Of a stretch of DNA of 12,310 nucleotides, positions 1-6,435 are shown one piece after another. The position numbers and the translations under genes are program-made. Source of the DNA: DSAR01 sp034437315 (GTDB lineage Bacteria; Chloroflexota; Anaerolineae; B4-G1); the NCBI GenBank assembly GCA_034437315.1, contig DAOTUC010000255.1:1-12310 (forward strand), written 5' to 3'. How positions within the stretch are numbered: position 1 is the first letter of the stretch; the number at the start of each line of letters is the position of its first letter. The notes below the pieces were generated by a model. That model worked only from the letters and a program-made list of their open reading frames with translations, did no database searches and was not told the DNA's origin.

Positions 1-187
1 GCGTTAAGGTGAGCGTCGGGGTCGCGGTCGACGTGGGCGTAAACGGCGTGACGGCGGCGGTGATTGTCGCCGTGGGCGTGGCAGGCAGGGCGTTTGGATT
101 GTCGCTACAGGCGGCGAGCATGAGCAACAACAATAGAGTCAACCGGCAAACAGCGCGGCGGCTCAGGACTGGGTGATATTCAGGCAT
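1..187 (-). CDS. Putative lipoprotein, N-terminal part (cut by window edge)
   Basis: The first 62 codons of a minus-strand gene are present, beginning with ATG at 187-185. The protein starts with a short basic n-region (Arg10, Arg11, Arg15) and a hydrophobic core (LTLLLLLML, residues 16-24). A lipobox follows, with L24-A25-A26-C27, so Cys27 is the predicted lipidated residue after signal peptidase II cleavage. After the Cys comes a Thr/Pro/Ala-rich linker (repeated TPT/TATPT from residue 36 on), typical of the disordered stalk of surface lipoproteins in Chloroflexota. The start is supported by a Shine-Dalgarno AGAAGAGG (complement of 193-200) five bases upstream. The functional domain lies outside the window, so the role cannot be stated; substrate-binding proteins and secreted enzymes are both common behind such linkers. 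It is divergent from the SGNH-like gene at 557. Confidence 0.72.
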   Translation of the reverse strand, partial: MPEYHPVLSRRAVCRLTLLLLLMLAACSDNPNALPATPTATITAAVTPFTPTSTATPTLTLT

Positions 188-327
188 GATGGCCTCTTCT
201 CTGATCCACTTCAATGGGCAGGATACGTCACTGTGTGTAGCTGAGTTGTCGGATGAATTGTACCGAGGTTTCCAAAGAGCTAACTTGAGTTTGAAAGATT
301 GGAATTGGGTTTACCTATGACCGCCTG

Positions 328-356
328 TTGGCAATCCTGTGTCCATGTGTTAAAAT
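328..356 (+). promoter_or_regulatory. Sigma70-type promoter for the SGNH-like gene
   Basis: The -35 box TTGGCA (328-333) and -10 box TAAAAT (351-356) each match consensus at 5 of 6 positions and are separated by exactly 17 bases. The -10 is preceded by TGT (348-350), an extended -10 element. Transcription would start near 363, giving an unusually long leader of about 190 bases before the ATG at 557. Confidence 0.6.
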
Positions 357-436
357 GCATAATCAAGAAACCACTTTCGCTCCCCTTATCGCCAGAGCTA
401 TGGCCTTCAGCGACGATTTCAACCGTTGCCGGGCCG

Positions 437-454
437 TGAGCGGGCGCCCGTTCA
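437..454. promoter_or_regulatory. 18-bp near-perfect palindrome in the leader
   Basis: TGAGCGGGCGCCCGTTCA is an inverted repeat with one mismatched pair (G440 with T451, which would be a G-U pair in RNA). The inner 10 bases CGGGCGCCCG are a perfect palindrome. It could be a dimeric repressor site or, in the transcript, a compact hairpin. It lies between the predicted promoter and the tandem repeats. Its function is not known. Confidence 0.4.
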
Positions 455-487
455 ATTGACTGCCAAATTCTTGTCGGTTAGGCCCTA

Positions 488-539
488 TAGTGTGCACAGG
501 TAGTGTGCACAGATAGTGTGCACGGATAATGAGTACGGA
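488..539 (+). repeat. Four tandem 13-bp repeats (iteron-like)
   Basis: Copies are TAGTGTGCACAGG (488-500), TAGTGTGCACAGA (501-513), TAGTGTGCACGGA (514-526) and a degenerate fourth copy TAATGAGTACGGA (527-539). Copies 1 and 2 contain the perfect 8-bp palindrome TGTGCACA; copy 3 has TGTGCACG. The array ends four bases before the Shine-Dalgarno of the next gene, so it lies in the 5' leader. It may be a protein-binding array, a phase-variable tract or a simple slippage product. Confidence 0.85.
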
Positions 540-556
540 AACAGAAGGAGAAAAAT

Positions 557-2287
557 ATGAAACGCCTGCCATTCACTCTTTTCACGATGTTTGCCTTGAT
601 CGTGGGCCTGATCGTGAGCCTGATCGCCCCCATTGCGCGCGCCGCCAAGCCCGCCCCACCCGACGACTCCACGCCGCCCGGCGAAACGGTCAAACTCATC
701 TTTATCCACCACTCCACTGGCGGCAACTGGCTATCCGATCCTAACAACGACCAACCCTACGGCGGCCTGGGTCGGGCCCTGATGGAAAATAACTATTTCG
801 TCAGCGCCACCAACTATGGCTGGGGGCCGGACGGGATCGGCGACCGGACCGACATCCCCAACTGGCCCGAATGGTTCACCGGTCCGAACAGCGCCGCCTA
901 TCTGGACGCGCTGTACAACGAGAACGGGCAGAACGTGGGCGACTTTGGCAATTGGCCCCGTCTGCCCAGCGATCCCGGCGGCGAGAATCAGATCGTGATG
1001 TTCAAGTCCTGTTTCCCCAACTCGGATTTGTACGGCGACCCCAACGATCCCCCCTACCCCGAACCGAACGGCGACGAATACTCAGTCGGCAACGCCAAGG
1101 CGGTCTACAACGCGCTCCTGCCCTATTTCGAGAGTCGCCAGGACAAGCTGTTTGTCGTCGTCACCGCCCCACCGCTGATGCGGGAAGAGACCGCGCCCGA
1201 CCGGGCCGCCAACGCCCGCGCGTTCAACAATTGGCTGGTGAACGACTGGCTGCGCGACTATGCCTATCCCAACGTCGCTGTCTTCGACTATTACCACGTC
1301 CTGACTGCGCCCGACAACCACCATCAATGGAACGGCGACGGTGTAGAACACGTCCAAGCCACAGATAACAATTTTTCCGCCTACCCCAGCGGCGACAGTC
1401 ACCCCTCGACGGCCGGCTACCAGAAAGCGACCGCCGAATTCGTCCCGCTGCTCAACGTCTATTACAATCGCTGGCAGTCCAGCGACCTCGCCCCGCCGCC
1501 GGACGCCTCCACGCCAGTCCCAACCGAGCCAGAAGAGCCGGCTGAGCCTCCGCCCGATCCTGCAGATGAGCCTACGCCCGAGACTGCGGACGAGCCTCCC
1601 GCTTCCGAACCACCCACCGGAACCGGCGTCGTGGAGGATTTCGAGAGCGGCGGCTATTGGGAACCCAGCAGTGAGGCCGGATCCACCATCGAGTGTAGTC
1701 TGGACAACGGCGACTCCCACGACGGCGTAACATCGCTCCAAATTCGCTACGACATCGCTGAGGGCGGTTGGGGGGACTGTGGTCGCTATTTCGAGGATGG
1801 ACCCTGCAACTGGGACGGCGGCACAGGCGTCACTTTCTGGTTGCGCGCCGACAACGCGCCGGAATGGGCCACGCTGATGCTCTTCTCCGGCCCCGCCGAC
1901 TCTCCCTCCCCTTTCGAGACCGATGTGGAGATCACAACCGGGGCGTGGACCCAGGTCGTCATCCCGTGGGCCGACTTTGCGCTGGCGGAATGGGCCGGAG
2001 AGAGCGACCTGAGCAGCATAGAAGCAACCAGCGTGACCGGCTATGGCTTTAGCCTGGGGCCAGGACAGGGCAGCCTGTGGATCGACAGCGTGGCCCTCAT
2101 CGACGACGAAACGCCGTCCCCATCCACGCCGGAGCCGGAAGTGGTCGATCCGGCGCCATCGGAACCGGAGGAACCGGTCGAAGAGTCTGGCGGCGGTCTC
2201 TGTCCCTCCGCGGCCCTGCCGTTGTCGCTGGGGGTGTCCGTCGTTCTGTGGGGCCGCAAGTGGGGCCGCAAACAGCGCCTCTCGTAG
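557..2287 (+). CDS. Secreted SGNH-hydrolase-like protein with CBM-like domain and C-terminal anchor
   Basis: This is a 576-residue protein with a Sec signal peptide (KR at 2-3, hydrophobic 5-26, probable cleavage near ARA-A at 27-30). Residues 46-306 resemble SGNH/GDSL-type hydrolases. FIHHSTGGN carries candidate nucleophile Ser53, TAPPL (203-207) fits a block III position, and SGDSHPSTAGYQK gives a block V-like Asp280/His282 pair. Residues 308-356 are a Pro/Glu-rich linker. Residues 358-516 (VVEDFES through SLWIDSVALID) look like a CBM11/CIA30-type galactose-binding-like sandwich, suggesting carbohydrate contact. A second Pro/Glu linker (518-543) leads to GGGLCPSAALPL, a hydrophobic stretch and a basic tail (RKWGRKQR), an arrangement like Cys-containing CTERM sorting signals. 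Start: Shine-Dalgarno AGAAGGAG (543-550), six bases before ATG. Likely an extracellular esterase or deacetylase acting on a polysaccharide, but the substrate is inferred. Confidence 0.75.
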   Translation: MKRLPFTLFTMFALIVGLIVSLIAPIARAAKPAPPDDSTPPGETVKLIFIHHSTGGNWLSDPNNDQPYGGLGRALMENNYFVSATNYGWGPDGIGDRTDIPNWPEWFTGPNSAAYLDALYNENGQNVGDFGNWPRLPSDPGGENQIVMFKSCFPNSDLYGDPNDPPYPEPNGDEYSVGNAKAVYNALLPYFESRQDKLFVVVTAPPLMREETAPDRAANARAFNNWLVNDWLRDYAYPNVAVFDYYHVLTAPDNHHQWNGDGVEHVQATDNNFSAYPSGDSHPSTAGYQKATAEFVPLLNVYYNRWQSSDLAPPPDASTPVPTEPEEPAEPPPDPADEPTPETADEPPASEPPTGTGVVEDFESGGYWEPSSEAGSTIECSLDNGDSHDGVTSLQIRYDIAEGGWGDCGRYFEDGPCNWDGGTGVTFWLRADNAPEWATLMLFSGPADSPSPFETDVEITTGAWTQVVIPWADFALAEWAGESDLSSIEATSVTGYGFSLGPGQGSLWIDSVALIDDETPSPSTPEPEVVDPAPSEPEEPVEESGGGLCPSAALPLSLGVSVVLWGRKWGRKQRLS

Positions 2288-2316
2288 CGGCAAATGGGGC
2301 GCCGGGCAGAACGGCC

Positions 2317-4179
2317 TCAGACGTCGCCCACTACCTCGTCCGCCTCATCTTCCGGCGAATCCCAGGGCTTGTAATCGAGCAACTGGTGCCGAAAATAGGT
2401 GTTGTACAATTCCGCGTAGTGCCCGCCCTGGGCTATCAGGCGATCGTGATCCCCTTCCTCGATGATGCGTCCCTGGCGCATCACGAGAATGCGATCGGCG
2501 TGCTTGACGGTCGAGAGCCGGTGGGCGATGACGATGGCGGTGCGATCCCGCATAATCAGCTCCAATCCCTCCTGGATCTGCATCTCGGTGAACGGGTCTA
2601 CGCTGGCGGTCGCCTCGTCCAGGATGAAGATCGGCGGGTCCTTGAGCAACACCCGCGCCAGGGCGACCAATTGACGTTGCCCCATCGAAAGATTCCCGCC
2701 CCGCTCGCCCACGTCAGTATCGAAGCCGTCGGGCAGGTCGGCGATCCAATCTCCGTTGCTGATGCGCCGGGCCGCCTGGTATATCTCCGCCTCCGTCGCC
2801 TCGCGCCGCCCATAGCCGATGTTATCCCTCACGCTGCCGGAGAACAGGAAGGGATCCTGGGGCGACAGGCCGATCTGCCGGCGATATTGCTGTAGATCAA
2901 GCTGGCGCACGTCCCGCCCATCGACCAGGATCTGTCCCCCCTGGAACTCGTAGAACCGGGTAATCAGGCGAGCGACGCTGCTCTTGCCCGCGCCGGTGTG
3001 GCCCACCAGGGCGACCGTCTCGCTGGATTCAATGACCAGGTTGAAATCGGGGAGCACCACCTCACGCGCATTCTCCCGCCCATTCCGCCCACCCTCGTAA
3101 GAGAAGGCGACGCGGCGAAACTCGATGCGTCCCTGAAAATCCTCCACCGCTTCCGACGCCGTCTGGACGACGCGCGGTTCGGCGTCGATGAGGGCGAACA
3201 CCCGCTCAGCCGCCGAAAGCCCATCCTGGAACTGGCTCCAGAAGGAGGCGATGTTCATCAAGGGCCACCAGAAAAAGCCGACCGCCTGCATAAACAGATA
3301 CCAGTCGCCGGGCGAGACGCTCCCCCCGCGCGCCGCCAATCCGCCGGCGTAGACCAGGATCGCGATTCCCAAGCCAGAGGCGGTGCTCATGACCGGGAAA
3401 ATCGTATTGAACGTCAACCCCCGCTGCAGGCCCATGCGATATGCCTGGCGGTTGTTCTTACGGAAGGTCTCGTAGATGGCGCGCTCCTGCCGGAAACTCT
3501 TGGCGACGACGATGCCGCTGATCGATTCCTGGATCTGGGCGTTGATCTTGGCCGTCACGCGGCGCGCCTGCTGCGTCACTTTGCGGGCCACCCGCCGGAA
3601 ACTGAGCGCGATGAGCGCCGCAAACGGCGACATGCCGATCAACAACAGGGTCAGCCGGACATTGATGGTGAATAACCATCCCGCGAGGATGACGACGAGC
3701 AACACCTGGCTCATCAGGTCCAGCACCAGCGTGACCACCATGGAAAAATCCTGCGTGTCCGACGTGATGCGGCTGACAATTTTGCCGGAGGGATGCTCAT
3801 CGTAGAACGACAGGTCGTGACCGACGGTGGTCTCGAACACGTCCTCCCGCAGATTGAGCACCACGTCGCCGATGACGCGGGCGGAATAGAGCTGCCGGAC
3901 GTAGTTGAAAATCCAGGCGATGACGCTCAGCAGGAGCACGCCGCCGACCGTCGCCCACATCGTCCCGACCGTCGGGTCGGTAGACACGTAATCAATCGCC
4001 CACGAGATCAAAATCGGTTCGCCGGTTCCGGTAATAGCGTTCAACGCGATCATCACGGCGACCAGCGCCATCGCCCGCGCGTGGGGTCGGAAGTAGCTGA
4101 TAATGCGTCTTACCAGTTCTTTGTCGTTATACGTGCGGTCATAGCTCTCGGTGTCGAGGCCATCAAGGATAAAACCCAT
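2317..4179 (-). CDS. ABC exporter half-transporter, consensus-Walker-B subunit of a heterodimer
   Basis: This 620-residue fused permease-ATPase belongs to the type IV (B-family) exporters. The membrane domain has six segments between roughly residues 32 and 315. The nucleotide-binding domain covers about 350-590: A-loop Tyr361, Walker A GHTGAGKSS (393-401), Q-loop Gln441, signature LSMGQ (497-501), Walker B IFILDE with catalytic Glu522, and H-loop His553. The signature departs from LSGGQ. Together with the Asp-for-Glu change in its upstream partner, this matches asymmetric exporters such as TM287/288 and LmrCD, where the variant signature faces the degenerate ATP site. The start ATG (4179-4177) overlaps the partner's TAA by one base (TAATG), with GAGG eight bases upstream, so translation is probably coupled. 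The C-terminus is acidic (DEADEVVGD). It converges on the SGNH-like gene, whose stop is 29 bases away. Substrate unknown; drugs, lipids or peptides are possible. Confidence 0.93.
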   Translation of the reverse strand: MGFILDGLDTESYDRTYNDKELVRRIISYFRPHARAMALVAVMIALNAITGTGEPILISWAIDYVSTDPTVGTMWATVGGVLLLSVIAWIFNYVRQLYSARVIGDVVLNLREDVFETTVGHDLSFYDEHPSGKIVSRITSDTQDFSMVVTLVLDLMSQVLLVVILAGWLFTINVRLTLLLIGMSPFAALIALSFRRVARKVTQQARRVTAKINAQIQESISGIVVAKSFRQERAIYETFRKNNRQAYRMGLQRGLTFNTIFPVMSTASGLGIAILVYAGGLAARGGSVSPGDWYLFMQAVGFFWWPLMNIASFWSQFQDGLSAAERVFALIDAEPRVVQTASEAVEDFQGRIEFRRVAFSYEGGRNGRENAREVVLPDFNLVIESSETVALVGHTGAGKSSVARLITRFYEFQGGQILVDGRDVRQLDLQQYRRQIGLSPQDPFLFSGSVRDNIGYGRREATEAEIYQAARRISNGDWIADLPDGFDTDVGERGGNLSMGQRQLVALARVLLKDPPIFILDEATASVDPFTEMQIQEGLELIMRDRTAIVIAHRLSTVKHADRILVMRQGRIIEEGDHDRLIAQGGHYAELYNTYFRHQLLDYKPWDSPEDEADEVVGDV

Positions 4180-5948
4180 TACTCATACCTCGTAAAAATG
4201 CGTCGATAATCCGCGCTGCGCGCCATCAATTCCTCGTGCGAGCCATGATCCACCAGTTTGCCCCGCCGGAGGACGAGGATGCGGTCGGCCCAGCGGATCT
4301 GGCTGAGCCGGTGGGTGATGATGAACGTGGTGCGCGGCGCGTCCGGGCGGCCCTGGGAGATACGGCGCATGGCGCGCTGGATCTGATCCTCAGTGGCGCT
4401 GTCGATCGCGCTGGTCGAATCGTCCAGAATCAGGATGCGCGGGTCGGTGAGGAAAGCGCGGGCGATAGCAATGCGCTGCCGTTGCCCGCCCGAAAGGGTC
4501 ACGCCCCGCTCGCCCACATCAGTCTCGTATCCATCGCTGAAACTGGTGATAAAGTCGTGCGCCTGCGCCTCGCGGGCGGCCGTTTCGATAGCCTGTTGAT
4601 CGACGCCGTCGCACCCAAAGGCGATGTTCTCCCCCAGCGTGCGGGAAAAGAGGAACACGTCCTGCTCAATGGTCGAAATCTGCGAGCGGAGCGACGCCAT
4701 ATTCCAATCCCGCACGTCCACCCCATCCACCAGCACCCGCCCGCTATCAGCGTCGAAGATGCGATTGATCAGCCGGGTGAGCGTGGTCTTGCCGGAACCG
4801 GTCTGCCCGACGATGGCGATGGTCGCCCCGGGACGCGCGGTGAAACTGACGTCGTCCAGCACGCGATTGCCGTTATAACCGAAGCTGACGCGCTCGAAGA
4901 CGACCTGGCCCTTGATCGGTCGGGAGACGCCTCCCTCGTTCTCGTCCAGTTCCGTCTTGGTATTGATGAGCGACAGGATGCGCGCGGCGCCAGCGATGCC
5001 CAGTTGCACCAGGTTAAACGAGAAGATCGAGATAAACGTGGGGAAACGCAGCGTGCCCATCAACCCCATGAAGGCGATCACCTGCCCCAGGCTAATGACG
5101 TCCACCCGCCACAGCCACAGGGCGTGCAGGAACCCGGCGGTCCGGCTCAGGATGAACATCAACATCGGCCAATAACGGGCCTGGATCTCTCCCTGTTCCA
5201 CAAAATAATCCCGAAACTTGCGGGCGTCCTCGGCGAAGCGTTTCCACTCGCGCCCCTCCTGGGCGTTGGCCTTGACGACCTCGATGCCGGCGACCGATTC
5301 GGCCAATCCGGCGTTCATCTCGCCGAACTGCTCCCGTTGGGCGATGCTCACCGGCTTGAGCCGGCGGTTATAATCGGCCACGGTGAGCGCCCACAGTAGG
5401 ACGAAAACGAGCGGCGTCAAAAAGAGCCGCCAATCGAGTTGGCCGATCATGATCACCGGCACGACGATAGCCATCAGTGAGTCCAAGATCAACATCACGC
5501 CGGGGCTAAACAGCAGGTTGAGCGCCCGCATGTCGTTGGTGGCGCGCGCCATAATGTCGCCGATGCGCTGCTTGCTGTGGAAGGTCTGGCTCTTGCCCAA
5601 CAGGCTGACGTACAACTCATCGCGCGCGTCCCGCTCGACGCGCTGGGCCAGGCACTCAATGGCAAAATTTCGCGCCAACCCGGTCAGGCCCTGCGCCGCC
5701 GCCAGCCCCAGCACGCCCAGGGCCAACGTCAACAGGGCCGCCGTCGCCCATCCAGGCGATGTGATGAGGTCAAACGCCTCTCCGATCAACACCTGGCGAT
5801 AACTGTAAGCCCAGTTGTTGCCGATAGCGGCCAAAATCACCGCCAAGGGGAAAAAGGGATAACGAGCGGCGTGGGAAATAATCCACCGCACTGGCCCAGA
5901 ACGGTTGTATTGGTGTTCGTCTTCTATTCTGAATTCTTTCTTGGTCAA
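4179..5948 (-). CDS. ABC exporter half-transporter, degenerate-Walker-B subunit of a heterodimer
   Basis: This fused permease-ATPase has 589 residues from the TTG at 5948-5946. That TTG has AAGGA seven bases upstream. An in-frame TTG eight codons earlier (5972) has no Shine-Dalgarno, giving 597 residues if used. There is no in-frame ATG near either. Six membrane segments lie roughly between residues 30 and 320. The ATPase domain has Walker A GQTGSGKTT (381-389), Q-loop Gln429, a canonical LSGGQ (485-489), Walker B ILILDD with Asp510 where the catalytic Glu should be, and H-loop His546. Loss of the Glu marks the non-hydrolysing site of heterodimeric exporters. The next gene, overlapping by one base, supplies the complementary half with an intact Glu. 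There is no C39 peptidase domain. It is divergent from the small Cys/His-rich gene at 6250, with a long palindrome in its leader. Confidence 0.92.
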   Translation of the reverse strand: MTKKEFRIEDEHQYNRSGPVRWIISHAARYPFFPLAVILAAIGNNWAYSYRQVLIGEAFDLITSPGWATAALLTLALGVLGLAAAQGLTGLARNFAIECLAQRVERDARDELYVSLLGKSQTFHSKQRIGDIMARATNDMRALNLLFSPGVMLILDSLMAIVVPVIMIGQLDWRLFLTPLVFVLLWALTVADYNRRLKPVSIAQREQFGEMNAGLAESVAGIEVVKANAQEGREWKRFAEDARKFRDYFVEQGEIQARYWPMLMFILSRTAGFLHALWLWRVDVISLGQVIAFMGLMGTLRFPTFISIFSFNLVQLGIAGAARILSLINTKTELDENEGGVSRPIKGQVVFERVSFGYNGNRVLDDVSFTARPGATIAIVGQTGSGKTTLTRLINRIFDADSGRVLVDGVDVRDWNMASLRSQISTIEQDVFLFSRTLGENIAFGCDGVDQQAIETAAREAQAHDFITSFSDGYETDVGERGVTLSGGQRQRIAIARAFLTDPRILILDDSTSAIDSATEDQIQRAMRRISQGRPDAPRTTFIITHRLSQIRWADRILVLRRGKLVDHGSHEELMARSADYRRIFTRYE

Positions 5949-5978
5949 ATAAGGTTCCTTATATCCTCTCAATAATTC

Positions 5979-6049
5979 GGGGAATAGTTCGTAGTAACCG
6001 CTTTAGCGGTCATTTTGACGGCTAAAGCGGTTACTACGAACATTTCTCC
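5979..6049. repeat. Long nested palindrome, REPIN-like
   Basis: Perfect 21-bp inverted arms at 5987-6007 and 6021-6041 enclose an inner GTCA/TGAC stem (6009-6012, 6016-6019) with a TTT loop. A further imperfect GGGGAA/TTCTCC pairing extends it to 5979-6049. The left arm carries its own small palindrome, ACCGCTTTAGCGGT (5997-6010), and the right arm has the partner-like GGCTAAAGC. Two REP-type hairpins in inverted orientation are the hallmark of REPIN or small MITE-like elements. It lies between a candidate -10 for the minus-strand exporter and that gene's start, so it would be in the mRNA leader. No T run follows, so a simple terminator is less likely. Whether other copies exist in the genome cannot be seen here. 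Confidence 0.75.
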
Positions 6050-6094
6050 CCTACTTTTTGAGAACATACGCTCCTTGCGCTTTACGGGAGGGGC

Positions 6095-6123
6095 ATTATA
6101 CCTCAATCTCGCCAGGAGAACAG
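6095..6123 (-). promoter_or_regulatory. Candidate promoter for the minus-strand exporter pair
   Basis: A perfect -10 hexamer TATAAT reads on the minus strand at 6100-6095. The 17-base-spaced -35 position (6123-6118, CTGTTC) is poor. A better TTGACT (6127-6122) is 21 bases away, which is too far. If used, transcription starts near 6088 and the leader, about 140 bases long, includes the long palindrome. Confidence 0.4.
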
Positions 6124-6166
6124 TCAAACAACCAGATGCGCCCCCTCAATCCAATGCCAAATAGCC

Positions 6167-6194
6167 TTGACAAAGCAAAAAAACTCATTATAAT
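6167..6194 (+). promoter_or_regulatory. Perfect-consensus sigma70 promoter for the small Cys/His protein
   Basis: TTGACA (6167-6172) and TATAAT (6189-6194) both match consensus at all six positions with a 16-base spacer, and the spacer is A-rich. This is the strongest promoter visible in the window. Start of transcription is expected near 6201, giving a leader of about 49 bases before ATG 6250. Confidence 0.8.
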
Positions 6195-6197
6195 CCA

Positions 6198-6221
6198 TTA
6201 GTAATTTAGCAAGTACTAAAT
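6198..6221. promoter_or_regulatory. Operator-like inverted repeats at the transcription start
   Basis: ATTTAG (6204-6209) and CTAAAT (6216-6221) form an inverted repeat with a six-base spacer. A second overlapping pair is TTAGTA (6198-6203) with TACTAA (6214-6219). Both sit directly downstream of the consensus -10, around the expected start of transcription, where a bound repressor would block initiation. No regulator gene is in the window, so the binding protein is unknown. In RNA the same bases could form a weak hairpin. Confidence 0.4.
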
Positions 6222-6234
6222 AGCAGAGGTGATG

Positions 6235-6245
6235 AAAGGAGGTGA
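6235..6245 (+). promoter_or_regulatory. Near-perfect Shine-Dalgarno deciding the start at 6250
   Basis: AAAGGAGGTGA matches the complement of the bacterial 16S rRNA 3' end over all 11 bases. It ends four bases before ATG 6250, and the AGGAGG core is seven bases from it. This rules against the in-frame GTG/ATG codons at 6229 and 6232, which would put the site inside the gene. Confidence 0.85.
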
Positions 6246-6249
6246 AACC

Positions 6250-6435
6250 ATGTCTTATCCCAATAAAGGTGGATGTGAATATCCAGAAAAGAAAAAAGAT
6301 ACCGGCGCTTGCACGCCCGAGCAGATTCAGGAATGCCACGGAGACGTACAGGCGCACCCTTGCCAATGCACGCCTGAGCGCATCCAGGAATGCCATGGCC
6401 CCGTCCAGCAACATCCGTGTGATGACGTCCAATAG
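6250..6435 (+). CDS. Small Cys/His-rich tandem-repeat protein of unknown function
   Basis: This is a 61-residue protein I cannot assign to a named family. After a lysine-rich N-terminus (KGGC at 6-9, EKKKD at 13-17) come two 18-residue units, CTPEQIQECHGDVQAHPC (21-38) and CTPERIQECHGPVQQHPC (40-57). There are seven Cys (9, 21, 29, 38, 40, 48, 57) and four His (30, 36, 49, 55). Each unit offers a compact C-H-x5-H-P-C cluster plus a Cys eight residues upstream, suited to binding a metal such as zinc, or to disulfides or thioether modification. There is no signal peptide or membrane segment. It has its own consensus promoter, an optimal Shine-Dalgarno and a terminator, so high expression is expected. 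It lies between divergent exporter operons, so it could be an exported peptide precursor or a metallothionein-like protein. It is less GC-rich than its neighbours. Confidence 0.8.
   Translation: MSYPNKGGCEYPEKKKDTGACTPEQIQECHGDVQAHPCQCTPERIQECHGPVQQHPCDDVQ
6310..6420 (+). repeat. Two-copy 57-nt coding repeat in the small Cys/His protein
   Basis: Unit 1 spans 6310-6363 (codons 21-38) and unit 2 spans 6367-6420 (codons 40-57), with one Gln codon between them. Comparing the 18 codon pairs gives seven identical, eight synonymous changes and three amino-acid changes (Q/R, D/P, A/Q). All Cys, His, Pro and Gly shared between the units are kept. Confidence 0.85.

Larger units (their letters stand above)
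188..556. other. Divergent intergenic region with regulatory elements
   Basis: These 369 bases separate two divergently transcribed genes and hold no convincing coding frame. They contain a sigma70-like promoter at 328-356 firing rightward, an 18-bp near-palindrome at 437-454, and four 13-bp tandem repeats at 488-539 that end just before the Shine-Dalgarno of the gene at 557. The stretch is less GC-rich than the flanking genes. I do not recognise a known riboswitch fold in the roughly 190-base leader. Confidence 0.7.

Noticed and set aside
257..283. Minus-strand promoter for the lipoprotein gene (TACAAT at 262-257).
   Set aside because: The -10 is fair, but the only -35 candidates (TTAGCT at 15 bases, AGTTAG at 17 bases) are poor; not strong enough to list.
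456..484. Second promoter with TTGACT at 456-461.
   Set aside because: No acceptable -10 at 16-18 bases; the position holds TAGGCC, and TATAGT at 486 is 24 bases away.
488..539. CRISPR array.
   Set aside because: Repeats are only 13 bp and directly abutting, with no spacers and no cas genes.
1082..2293. Long open frame (about 400 codons) on the minus strand inside the SGNH-like gene.
   Set aside because: Arg/Val/Gly-rich shadow of a GC-rich gene; the plus-strand frame has a signal peptide, recognisable domains and a good ribosome binding site.
2077..2895. Open plus-strand frame of about 270 codons crossing the convergent gene ends.
   Set aside because: It overlaps two well-supported genes, has no ribosome binding site and shows no family motif.
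4236..5399. Open plus-strand frame of about 390 codons.
   Set aside because: Antisense to an exporter with all ABC motifs; composition is that of a mirror frame.
6250..6435. Classic double-glycine-leader bacteriocin precursor (Gly7-Gly8 before Cys9).
   Set aside because: The Gly-Gly follows only six residues, too short for a leader, and neither flanking exporter has a C39 peptidase domain.
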